Part shown: piece by piece, positions 1-6,298 of the stretch
Numbering within the stretch: the stretch's first letter is position 1
Layout: each line of letters opens with the position of its first letter
Assembly: GCA_020849195.1 (NCBI GenBank)
Contig: JADLGT010000388.1
Span: 1 to 6,298, forward strand
Source: Bacteroidia bacterium
Lineage (GTDB): Bacteria > Bacteroidota > Bacteroidia > JABDFU01
Direction: 5' to 3'
Length of the DNA: 6,298 nt
Made by a program: the position numbers and the translations under genes
The notes under the pieces: generated by a model
Told to the model about the DNA's origin: nothing
Databases searched by the model: none
What the model saw: the letters and a program-made list of their open reading frames with translations, nothing else

Positions 1-1263
1 CAAATATAAAGTTCTTCCGGTTGTGTCGATCGGAACAAATACATCCGGCATAATACCTCCACCTCCATAAACCACTTTTCCTGCGGGAGTTTTAAATTTC
101 AACGAGTCAGCAAACTTAATGCTGTCGGCGTTCTGCAACTCGCCCTTATCGTAGCGTTCCATTTCTTCACTAAAATACGCTTCCGTACCTTCGTTATAGG
201 GCTTTTGTATGCATCTGCCTGTGGGCGTGTAATAGCGGGCAATAGTTAAGCGTACTGCCGATCCGTCTTCAAATTCTTTTTCTTCCTGCACCAAGCCTTT
301 TCCAAACGAACGGCGGCCTACAATCATTCCGCGGTCGTTATCTTGTACAGCTCCTGCAACAATTTCGCTAGCCGATGCCGACCCTTCATCAATTAAAATA
401 ATTAGTTTATTTTTTTCAAATTCGCCCCGGGCCGTGGCCATGTGTACTTTTATTTTATCGGACCTGCCCTGGGTGTGTACAATTTCTTTTCCTTGTTCTA
501 AAAATTCATCGGCAAGCATAACCGCTGCATTCAGGTACCCACCGGGGTTTCCACGTAAATCACGTATAAGCGACTGCATATTTTTTTCTTTAAGGTCGTG
601 AAATGCTTTCATGTACTCGTCGTAAGTAGTAGCCCCAAAGCGACTAACTTTTATATAACCTGTTTTCGCATCAACCATATATGCTACATCAATACTAAAA
701 ATAGGTATCTCGCCACGCGTTATCGTAAAGTCGATGAGCTTTTTTACTCCCCTGCGCTTAATGCTGATGTTTACTTTGGTGTTGTGCTCGCCACGGAGTT
801 GTTCAATTACCTGACGATTAGTAATTTTTACACCTGCGGAATTTTTCCCCTCAATTTTTACAATCATATCGCCCGCTTGAATGCCCAACGCTTCCGATGG
901 TCCGCCGGATATAGGCGCAACAACCCTGATGGTATCTTTTATAATATTAAATTCAATTCCTATTCCGCCAAAATTTCCTTGAAGCGGCTCGTTCATCGCT
1001 TTAGCTTCTTTAGCGTTTACATATGCCGAATGGGGGTCTAAGCTTTGTAACAGCGCATTTAGTGCTTTGTCTTCGAGTTGGGTTTTATTTACTGTGTCAA
1101 CATATCTTTTTTGAATATAGTTAAGTAGTTTTTCAATTTTCCCATCTGTTGTTGAGATGGAGGTACGATTTAAAAAACTATACTCATAGCCAATATATAT
1201 GCCCAATACAAGCAATAGCGAAAAAACTATAGGAAGATAAATGTGTTTTCGGGAGGGTTGCAT
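1..1263 (-). CDS. S41 family C-terminal processing peptidase (CtpA/Prc-like), 3' end outside window
   Basis: Membrane-anchored or periplasmic serine protease of the tail-specific (C-terminal processing) family, which cuts proteins near their C-termini; the substrate here is unknown. The 421 visible residues show an N-terminal hydrophobic signal or anchor segment (about 8-25), the family motif LDPHSAY (75-81), and a PDZ domain (about 95-175, starting GGIGIE). The S41 core has RGNPGG (237-242), SASASE with the expected nucleophile Ser297, and FGKG with the general base Lys322. Ser and Lys are 25 residues apart, as in E. coli Prc, and Gln326 sits at the K+4 position of the triad described for CtpB. 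VVYGGGGIMPD near the left edge is typical of Bacteroidota members. Relatives are usually somewhat over 500 residues, so perhaps the last 100-150 are missing. The ATG at 1263-1261 is the first start after the deaminase stop, nine bases away, so the two genes are probably co-transcribed. The family call is firm; orthology to a named ctp gene is not established. Confidence 0.95.
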   Translation of the reverse strand, partial: MQPSRKHIYLPIVFSLLLVLGIYIGYEYSFLNRTSISTTDGKIEKLLNYIQKRYVDTVNKTQLEDKALNALLQSLDPHSAYVNAKEAKAMNEPLQGNFGGIGIEFNIIKDTIRVVAPISGGPSEALGIQAGDMIVKIEGKNSAGVKITNRQVIEQLRGEHNTKVNISIKRRGVKKLIDFTITRGEIPIFSIDVAYMVDAKTGYIKVSRFGATTYDEYMKAFHDLKEKNMQSLIRDLRGNPGGYLNAAVMLADEFLEQGKEIVHTQGRSDKIKVHMATARGEFEKNKLIILIDEGSASASEIVAGAVQDNDRGMIVGRRSFGKGLVQEEKEFEDGSAVRLTIARYYTPTGRCIQKPYNEGTEAYFSEEMERYDKGELQNADSIKFADSLKFKTPAGKVVYGGGGIMPDVFVPIDTTGRTLYL

Positions 1264-1272
1264 AGCAATTAA

Positions 1273-1734
1273 TTAATTTGTGCGTTTGTAACGCAGCACT
1301 TCTACACCAAATTTTTTTAAAAACTCAACGCCTTCATCATGGGGAATGCCTTTGTATTCGGCATAAGAATTAATGTATAGTATTTTTTTTATGCCTAACG
1401 AAAACATGACTTTGGCACAGGCAATACACGGAGATAAGGTTACGTACATAGTTGCACCGTCGAGCGACACATTATTTTTGGCCGCGTACAATATGGCGTT
1501 TTGTTCGGCATGAAGCGCAAGCGAGCAACTGCCTTTACTATCGCGCGGGCAGCCGGTTTCGGGCCACTCTTCATCGCAGTTGTGGGTGCCGGCCGGCGGT
1601 CCGTTGTAGCCCAGCGAAATAATGCGTGTGTCTTTTGTAAGTACTGCACCAACTTGCATTTTTACGCAATGCGAACGTAAGGCGAGGCTTTTCGCCAAAT
1701 CCATATAAATATCGTCGAAGCTTGGTTTTGTCAT
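1273..1734 (-). CDS. comEB: dCMP deaminase family protein (ComEB-like)
   Basis: Zinc-dependent cytosolic deaminase expected to convert dCMP to dUMP, feeding thymidylate synthase. The protein has 153 residues, a usual size for the family. The signature is complete: HAEQNAI gives zinc ligand His75 and proton shuttle Glu77, and SPCIAC gives ligands Cys103 and Cys106. QVGAVL (27-32) and GYNGPPAG (42-49) are typical of dCMP deaminases rather than tRNA or cytidine deaminases. Additional cysteines at 23, 53, 62 and 70 precede the catalytic helix and could hold a second zinc (see findings). The ATG at 1734-1732 is the only plausible start, because an in-frame stop lies just upstream (1758-1756). A GGGG run lies a few bases before the ATG, but it is not a convincing Shine-Dalgarno. 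It is the first gene of a two-gene minus-strand unit with the S41 peptidase. The symbol follows B. subtilis comEB; no competence role is implied. Confidence 0.93.
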   Translation of the reverse strand: MTKPSFDDIYMDLAKSLALRSHCVKMQVGAVLTKDTRIISLGYNGPPAGTHNCDEEWPETGCPRDSKGSCSLALHAEQNAILYAAKNNVSLDGATMYVTLSPCIACAKVMFSLGIKKILYINSYAEYKGIPHDEGVEFLKKFGVEVLRYKRTN

Positions 1735-1741
1735 TGTTCCC

Positions 1742-1749
1742 CAAAAGTA
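1742..1749 (-). promoter_or_regulatory. Candidate -7 element (TACTTTTG) for the deaminase-peptidase unit
   Basis: Read on the minus strand, 1749-1742 is TACTTTTG, an exact match to the Bacteroidota -7 consensus TAnnTTTG. It lies only seven bases before the deaminase ATG, so transcription would begin at or next to the start codon and give a leaderless or nearly leaderless mRNA. No TTG or TTTG stands at the expected -33 distance. A chance match is quite possible, and the true promoter may lie further upstream. Confidence 0.3.
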
Positions 1750-1955
1750 CTTTTTTTAGTGCATTGTAGAATGTTTTTTTTCGCAATAACCATTAAATAA
1801 AAAACTTTTATCCTTATCAATTTTCGCATTATTACCTACCTTATTCTATGTGCAGTGGTTAGTATAAGCCGATCAACTAATTTGTATCAAAGCATAACAA
1901 ACTCCAGAACTTCCACCAATTTGTTAGAAACAAGTGTAGAAAATTCCATTTATTA

Positions 1956-1986
1956 TTTCTCTATTTCAACAAACAATGTAATTTTG
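1956..1986 (+). promoter_or_regulatory. Candidate Bacteroidota-type promoter for nuoM-nuoN
   Basis: TAATTTTG at 1979-1986 matches the Bacteroidota -7 consensus TAnnTTTG exactly. TTTC at 1956-1959 differs by one base from the -33 element TTTG, and the 19-base spacer is the usual one. Transcription would begin near 1992-1994, leaving a leader of roughly 45 bases before the nuoM ATG. If real, nuoM-nuoN is transcribed from its own promoter rather than as the tail of a longer operon. Confidence 0.5.
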
Positions 1987-2036
1987 GAGCAAGATAAATT
2001 GCTTGTAATAGAATAAATGCTTCTTGAATAGATTCT

Positions 2037-3509
2037 ATGGTTGCTGTTGTACTGATATTTTTTCCCCTGCTGGCTTCGCTAGCACTCGCATTCATTAAAA
2101 ATAATTCAACTGCCAAAAAAGTCGCATTGGCTTTTTCCTTATTAGAGTGTGGAATTACCGGCTATATGTTCTCTCTTTTAAGCCGGCCTAATGTCAGCGA
2201 ATTGCTGTCTTTCAGTATGCCATGGATTTACTCCATGGGAATTAATTTTAATGTAGTAATAGATGGAATAAGCGGATTGTTGGTTTTGCTTACTAATATT
2301 CTTGTGCCGCTCATCATCCTCTCTTCGTTCAAAGCCGAATACAAAAATCCAAACGCATTCTATTCGCTTATCCTGTTCATGCAAATGGCTTTGGTTGGTG
2401 TGTTTGTTGCCCAGGATGGTTTTCTGTTCTACATTTTTTGGGAGCTCGCACTAATTCCTATTTATTTTATTTGTTTGTTATGGGGCGGAAATGACAGGGC
2501 GCGTATTACGTTTAAATTTTTTGTTTACACTTTGGTCGGCAGCTTGTTTATGCTTGTGGCGCTTATCTTGTTGTATCAAAATACAGGGCCATTGTATTCG
2601 TTCAATATAAATGCTTTGTATAAGGCAGGTCAATCGCTCAGCACAAAAGCACAATCATTCGTCTTCTTAAGTTTCTTTCTTGCCTTCGCCATTAAAATGC
2701 CTGTATTTCCCTTTCATACCTGGCAACCCGATACCTATACTACAGCCCCAACACAAGGCACTATGCTGCTTTCGGGCATCATGCTTAAAATGGGCACTTA
2801 CGGACTTATCCGTTGGCTTATACCCATCGTTCCGCTTGGTGTTGCCCAATGGGGACAGACAGCAATAGTTATTTCAATCATCGGAATAGTTTATGCTTCG
2901 TGCATTGCTATTGTTCAAAAAGATTTAAAGCGTCTTATTGCGTATTCGTCGATTGCACACGTTGGATTAATTGCCGCAGGTACGCTTGCTTTTAATACAC
3001 AGGGGGTGGAAGGTGCGCTGATACAAATGTTTAGCCATGGGGTAAACGTAACAGCTTTGTTTTTTATTGTCGATATTATAGCGTTACGTACCGGCACCCG
3101 CGAAATTCCAAGCCTTGGCGGAATACGCAATTCTGCTCCTGTATTTTCGGTGCTTTTTCTTATTGTGCTCATGGGCAGCATTGCCTTACCGCTTACCAAT
3201 GGCTTCGTTGGCGAATTTTTATTACTCAACGGTATTTACCAATACAGCGCGTGGCTTGCTTTTACCGCCGGGTTGAGTGTTATACTAGGAGCGGTTTATA
3301 TGCTGCGCTGCTATCAAAATACGATGTTGGGCGAAACAAACAATCTTACTTCGGCCTTTGCAGATGTTGATAGAACAGAAAAAGCGGTTTTAATTCCTTT
3401 AGTTATTTTAGTTATTTATTTTGGTATTTATCCTAAACCATTACTTGAAATTATAGAACCGGCAGTACAAAATTTAATTAACAGTGTACATTTAACGGTT
3501 ATTCCGTAA
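2037..3509 (+). CDS. nuoM: NADH-quinone oxidoreductase subunit M (ND4-like)
   Basis: Antiporter-like membrane subunit of respiratory complex I, forming one of the proton channels in the membrane arm. The 490 residues are almost entirely hydrophobic helices, consistent with about 14 membrane segments; E. coli NuoM has 509. The key charged residues are present: Glu136 in FWELALIP, Lys220 in IKMPVFPFH, Lys251 in LKMGTYG and Glu393 in FVGEF. They correspond to E. coli Glu144, Lys234, Lys265 and Glu407. A terminal glutamate rather than lysine in the channel, and the HTWQPDTY motif (227-234), identify NuoM rather than NuoL or NuoN. The QKDLKRLIAYSSIAHVG segment (294-310) is also typical. An in-frame TGA at 2025-2027 fixes ATG 2037 as the start; no Shine-Dalgarno is visible. 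nuoN follows after 26 bases. NuoL, which usually precedes nuoM, is absent here. Mrp antiporter subunit D is a related alternative, but the motifs and the nuoN neighbour favour NuoM. Confidence 0.95.
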   Translation: MVAVVLIFFPLLASLALAFIKNNSTAKKVALAFSLLECGITGYMFSLLSRPNVSELLSFSMPWIYSMGINFNVVIDGISGLLVLLTNILVPLIILSSFKAEYKNPNAFYSLILFMQMALVGVFVAQDGFLFYIFWELALIPIYFICLLWGGNDRARITFKFFVYTLVGSLFMLVALILLYQNTGPLYSFNINALYKAGQSLSTKAQSFVFLSFFLAFAIKMPVFPFHTWQPDTYTTAPTQGTMLLSGIMLKMGTYGLIRWLIPIVPLGVAQWGQTAIVISIIGIVYASCIAIVQKDLKRLIAYSSIAHVGLIAAGTLAFNTQGVEGALIQMFSHGVNVTALFFIVDIIALRTGTREIPSLGGIRNSAPVFSVLFLIVLMGSIALPLTNGFVGEFLLLNGIYQYSAWLAFTAGLSVILGAVYMLRCYQNTMLGETNNLTSAFADVDRTEKAVLIPLVILVIYFGIYPKPLLEIIEPAVQNLINSVHLTVIP

Positions 3510-3535
3510 ACGCCAAATGATGATAGCATAACAGT

Positions 3536-4921
3536 ATGAATGCTTTATTTGTAATATCGCTGCTTGGAGTTACAGCCATGCTTGCCGAAATAGTTAAGTT
3601 TAAAAAACTATTACCTCTGCTTGTGTTGACAGGTTTGGTTGTGGCAATGGGTCTTGCTGTAATCGAATGGGTTCGCCCTGTTAATATACCGGCCTTTCAT
3701 AATATGTTGGTGTTTAACAATTATGCCTTGGTATTCACTGTTGGTTTTTGCATTATTACTTTCCTTTGGTTTATGTTAGCGCAACATCAGCTCGAAAATA
3801 AAACGGCACTTACCGATCATTATTCTCTGATTTTATTTTCGCTTGCAGGCGCTGTACTTATGGCTTCGTTCGGCAACCTTGTTATGTTGTTTCTTGGTAT
3901 CGAAATACTATCTATTCCGTTGTATATATTGGCCGGCAGCAATAAAAAAAGTTTGTCGTCGAACGAAGCGGCATTCAAATATTTTTTAATGGGTTCTTTT
4001 GCTACCGGATTCTTGTTGTTTGGTGTGGCGCTTATTTACGGTGCTTCCGGCTCTTTCGATATTCTTGAAATAAGCGAATACGTACTGCGTAATGCAGGGG
4101 AATTGCCCCACTATTTTTATGCAGGGCTACTGTTAATCGTTGTGGGCCTTTCATTTAAAGTATCGGCTGTGCCGTTTCATTTTTGGGCACCCGACGTTTA
4201 CCAAGGCGCTCCAAACCTTATTACGGCATTTATGTTAACAATGGTAAAGATGGCTGCCTTTGCCGCCTTCTTCCGGCTGTTTAGCATTTGTTTTGCTTCA
4301 ATCGGACAGGTGTGGGCTCAGGTAATTACCGTTATAATTGCTTCAACATTATTGCTGGGAAATGTTACTGCCGTTTACCAAACTTCGTTTAAGCGAATGC
4401 TTGCCTATTCGGGTATTTCGCACGCCGGTTATATTTTGCTTGCCATTTTATCAATAAATAATTATTCGGCCGGAGCTATTTTTTATTATACGTTGGCTTA
4501 TTCCATTGCAAGCATTACTGCGTTTACTGTTCTTCAAAACGTATGCGCCGACGACGAAAACGATTCGCTCGAAAATTTCAATGGTCTTGCCAAACGAAAT
4601 CCGCTGCTTGCCTTGTCGCTTACTGTGTCTATGCTTTCGTTGGCCGGTATTCCGCCAACAGCCGGCTTTTTTGCCAAGTACACCATATTTGTTACCGCAC
4701 TAAACAATGGGCATGTGTGGTTAGTAATTATTGCTGTGTTGGCTTCATTGGTTGGGGTGTATTATTATTTTAAACCAATTATTGCATCCTATTTTAAAAC
4801 ACCGATTAATGAAACTGTAATTGAAATTAGCTTACAACATAAACTACTTATTATTGTTACTACAGCTCTAACACTGGCTCTCGGACTGTTTCCCGATTAT
4901 ATTATTAAACTCTTTTCTTAG
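3536..4921 (+). CDS. nuoN: NADH-quinone oxidoreductase subunit N (ND2-like)
   Basis: Antiporter-like complex I membrane subunit, the channel nearest the quinone-binding connection among L, M and N. The 461 residues are nearly all transmembrane; E. coli NuoN has 485. Functional charges are intact: Glu123 in LGIEILSIPLY, Lys208 in LSFKVSAVPFHFW, Lys238 in MVKMAAF and Lys381 in GFFAKY. They match E. coli Glu133, Lys217, Lys247 and Lys395. FHFWAPDVYQGAP (214-226) and LAGIPPTAGFFAK (369-381) are hallmark NuoN motifs. The soluble loop near 337-356 (ADDENDSLENFNGLAKRN) is acidic, as is common between the later helices. An in-frame TAG at 3524-3526 makes ATG 3536 the start. The 26-base gap after nuoM has no promoter or terminator I can see, so the two are very likely co-transcribed. 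nuoN is normally the last gene of a nuo operon, and the unit appears to end here. Confidence 0.96.
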   Translation: MNALFVISLLGVTAMLAEIVKFKKLLPLLVLTGLVVAMGLAVIEWVRPVNIPAFHNMLVFNNYALVFTVGFCIITFLWFMLAQHQLENKTALTDHYSLILFSLAGAVLMASFGNLVMLFLGIEILSIPLYILAGSNKKSLSSNEAAFKYFLMGSFATGFLLFGVALIYGASGSFDILEISEYVLRNAGELPHYFYAGLLLIVVGLSFKVSAVPFHFWAPDVYQGAPNLITAFMLTMVKMAAFAAFFRLFSICFASIGQVWAQVITVIIASTLLLGNVTAVYQTSFKRMLAYSGISHAGYILLAILSINNYSAGAIFYYTLAYSIASITAFTVLQNVCADDENDSLENFNGLAKRNPLLALSLTVSMLSLAGIPPTAGFFAKYTIFVTALNNGHVWLVIIAVLASLVGVYYYFKPIIASYFKTPINETVIEISLQHKLLIIVTTALTLALGLFPDYIIKLFS

Positions 4922-5144
4922 TGTGTTATTTTTTAATACGAAATTTTGAATAATCCTTCACTGCCATTTTTTGCAATTAAAATTTCTTGTACCATTACTT
5001 ATATGAAATAGCCCAATGTAACATGGCACGGATTACTACTGATTCAATTTTAAAATTCGGCGAACATGTTCGAACATCAGCACAAAATCTATCAATCTAT
5101 TTTCAATAGCTGTTAATTTCATTGTTACAAAAACCATTCCCATT
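4922..5144. other. Intergenic region between nuoN and the symporter gene
   Basis: AT-rich spacer of 223 bases. I see no GC-rich hairpin followed by a T run, so no intrinsic terminator for nuoN can be supported. I also see no exact TAnnTTTG promoter for the symporter; the closest, AAATTTTG at 4941-4948, misses the first conserved base and would leave a leader of nearly 200 bases. The distinctive content is the palindrome cluster at 5046-5077. Confidence 0.6.
5046..5077. promoter_or_regulatory. Cluster of perfect palindromes, possible operator upstream of the symporter
   Basis: Three perfect palindromes lie within 32 bases. AATTTTAAAATT is at 5046-5057 and CGAACATGTTCG at 5061-5072. TGTTCGAACA at 5068-5077 overlaps the second. 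The last two also form a direct repeat of CGAACAT (5061-5067 and 5071-5077) spaced by ten bases, about one helical turn. The cluster ends 67 bases before the symporter ATG, a plausible place for a regulator site. No adjacent regulator gene is present, so the binding protein is unknown, and the operator role is inferred from symmetry alone. Confidence 0.35.
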
Positions 5145-6298
5145 ATGAAATTAAAAATGCCCAGTCTTGTAGTACAAATTTTTGTATGTATGATTTTAGG
5201 CATAGCAACAGGTTACTTATGTCGAAACTATATTTATTCGGGGGTTGATGTTTCTTCACTTACAAAAGAAACCACAGATGCTTTGCAAGAAGAGGCGAAA
5301 CAACTCGCCGACAAGTTTCAATTGCTCAGTGACATTTTTCTCCGGTTTATAAAAATGATTATTACGCCTTTGGTGTTTTCGCTGTTGTTGGTGGGAATTG
5401 CCAAAGCCGGCGATTTTAAAGTTGTAGGAAGACTCGGATTAAAAACAATTTTATACTTCACTTTTGCTGCACTCGTTTCATTAACTATTGGGCTAATTCT
5501 TGTAAATATATTTCAACCCGGAACAGCTATGGATTTGCATAATACATCGGCATCCGCAGCTATTCAACCCAAACCATTTAACATTAAAGATTTTGTAATT
5601 AACGTAATTCCCGAGAGTGTTGTTGAGGAAATGAGTAAAAACCATATTCTGCCCATCATTGTATTTGTATTGTTTTTTGCGGTAGCAACTGCATCGCTTG
5701 GTAAAAAAGGCGAAATTGTAATACAATTTTTTGATGCAGTTAGCCACATAATGCTTAAAGTAACTGACTATGTAATGCTGCTATCGCCACTTGCAGTTTT
5801 TGGAGCTATTGCTGCAATTATTACAACAAAAGGATTGGCAATACTTACCGGATACCTAAGCCTAATTCTTTGTTTTTTTGGCGGGCTGCTGTTTTTCATT
5901 TTTGTAGTGTTGTTTGGTATTTGTGCCCTTATGCGGATTAATTTTTTTAAACTGCTATCCTTTATCAAAGAACCTGCTTTGCTTGCGTTTAGCACAGCCA
6001 GCTCGGAAGCCGCAATGCCTAAAACAATTGAAGGGCTTGAAAATTTTGGCTGCAGCAATCGCATCATCAGTTTTGTTTTACCCTTAGGCTATTCATTTAA
6101 CCTCGACGGGTCGATTATGTACATGACCTTCGCTACGATGTCGATTGCACAGGCCTACGGAATGCCGCTAAGTTTTGGAAATCAAATTTCTATGCTGCTT
6201 ATGCTAATGGTCACCAGCAAGGGTATGGCGGGTGTGCCCCGTGCATCGCTTGTTGTAATTGCCGGTATGCTGGAAACCTTTCATATTCCTGCCGAAGG
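5145..6298 (+). CDS. Dicarboxylate/amino acid:cation symporter (SLC1/DAACS family), 3' end outside window
   Basis: Inner-membrane secondary transporter of the GltP/DctA family, which imports glutamate, aspartate or C4-dicarboxylates together with protons or sodium. The window covers 384 complete codons. The sequence opens with a first membrane helix (about 5-27) and then a charged helical loop (about 38-58). IKMIITPLVFSLLLVGIAKAG follows, typical of the family. Hairpin 1 carries STASSEAAMP (283-292), the TM7 motif is GYSFNLDGS (315-323), and hairpin 2 carries TSKGMAGVPRA (357-367). FNLDG, followed by FATMSIAQAYG, resembles E. coli DctA (SFNLDGT, FIAQA) more than the NMDGT of glutamate carriers. 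The TM8 residues that set substrate choice (the Asp and Arg equivalent to GltPh D394 and R397) lie beyond the right edge, so the substrate cannot be called. ATG 5145 was chosen as the first start; the ATG at 5157 would remove four residues. No Shine-Dalgarno is evident. It appears to be a separate unit from nuoN, 223 bases upstream. Confidence 0.94.
   Translation, partial: MKLKMPSLVVQIFVCMILGIATGYLCRNYIYSGVDVSSLTKETTDALQEEAKQLADKFQLLSDIFLRFIKMIITPLVFSLLLVGIAKAGDFKVVGRLGLKTILYFTFAALVSLTIGLILVNIFQPGTAMDLHNTSASAAIQPKPFNIKDFVINVIPESVVEEMSKNHILPIIVFVLFFAVATASLGKKGEIVIQFFDAVSHIMLKVTDYVMLLSPLAVFGAIAAIITTKGLAILTGYLSLILCFFGGLLFFIFVVLFGICALMRINFFKLLSFIKEPALLAFSTASSEAAMPKTIEGLENFGCSNRIISFVLPLGYSFNLDGSIMYMTFATMSIAQAYGMPLSFGNQISMLLMLMVTSKGMAGVPRASLVVIAGMLETFHIPAE

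Larger units (their letters stand above)
1735..2036. other. Divergent intergenic region between the deaminase and nuoM
   Basis: AT-rich spacer of 302 bases between two divergent transcription units. I found no ORF of credible length, no trace of a decayed nuoL or other nuo gene, and no tRNA or strong hairpin. It holds one Bacteroidota-type promoter candidate per direction, listed separately. The stretch between about 1760 and 1950 has no feature I can support. Confidence 0.7.

Noticed and set aside
598..1041. Plus-strand open frame of 147 codons
   Set aside because: It lies wholly opposite the S41 peptidase, whose motifs are intact, and its translation shows no recognisable domain.
2017..2031. 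Five-codon upstream ORF (ATG CTT CTT GAA TAG) in the nuoM leader
   Set aside because: Too short to judge, lacks a run of regulatory codons or an attenuator hairpin, and a short ORF of this kind is expected by chance.
2915..3229. Minus-strand open frame of 104 codons
   Set aside because: It is antisense to the most conserved part of nuoM and has no independent support.
3398..3415. Tandem repeat of a nine-base unit (TTTAGTTAT twice) in nuoM
   Set aside because: It sits in frame inside a late membrane helix and encodes ordinary Leu-Val-Ile codons; low complexity of a hydrophobic coding stretch explains it.
4922..4960. Possible terminator after nuoN
   Set aside because: The T run at 4929-4934 has only weak AT arms around it and no stable stem, so no intrinsic terminator can be claimed.
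5061..5072. CGAACATGTTCG as a LexA (SOS) box
   Set aside because: The Gram-positive LexA site has GAAC and GTTC separated by four bases; here the separation is two, and the downstream gene is a transporter rather than a DNA repair gene.
5768..6067. Minus-strand open frame of 99 codons
   Set aside because: It is antisense to conserved helices and hairpin 1 of the symporter, so it is a shadow of that gene.

Overview
The window looks like chromosomal DNA of a Bacteroidota bacterium that respires. Four things suggest this: AT-rich intergenic DNA, starts without clear Shine-Dalgarno sequences, matches to the Bacteroidota promoter element TAnnTTTG, and protein details such as the VVYGGGGIMPD stretch of the S41 peptidase. 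Genus cannot be read from the sequence.

Layout. Positions 1-1734 carry two minus-strand genes in one transcription unit: a dCMP deaminase (1734-1273), then an S41 C-terminal processing peptidase that begins nine bases after the deaminase stop and runs off the left edge. Positions 1735-2036 are a divergent intergenic region with a candidate promoter facing each way. Positions 2037-4921 hold nuoM and nuoN, the ND4-like and ND2-like proton-pumping membrane subunits of respiratory complex I, 26 bases apart. Positions 4922-5144 are intergenic and contain a compact cluster of perfect palindromes. From 5145 to the right edge is an SLC1-type dicarboxylate/amino acid:cation symporter, cut off near its C-terminus.

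How the genes relate. NuoM and NuoN are two of the three antiporter-like subunits that, with NuoL, drive proton translocation in NADH:quinone oxidoreductase. The symporter would use an ion gradient to import acidic amino acids or C4-dicarboxylates that feed central metabolism. The deaminase supplies dUMP for thymidylate synthesis, and the peptidase acts in the cell envelope. The divergent pair has no evident functional link to the nuo genes.

No previously undescribed system, mobile element, CRISPR array or RNA gene is visible. The points worth a second look are modest: nuoM-nuoN has no nuoL directly upstream, there is a palindrome cluster before the symporter, the promoter-like element before the deaminase lies almost on its start codon, and the deaminase has extra cysteines.
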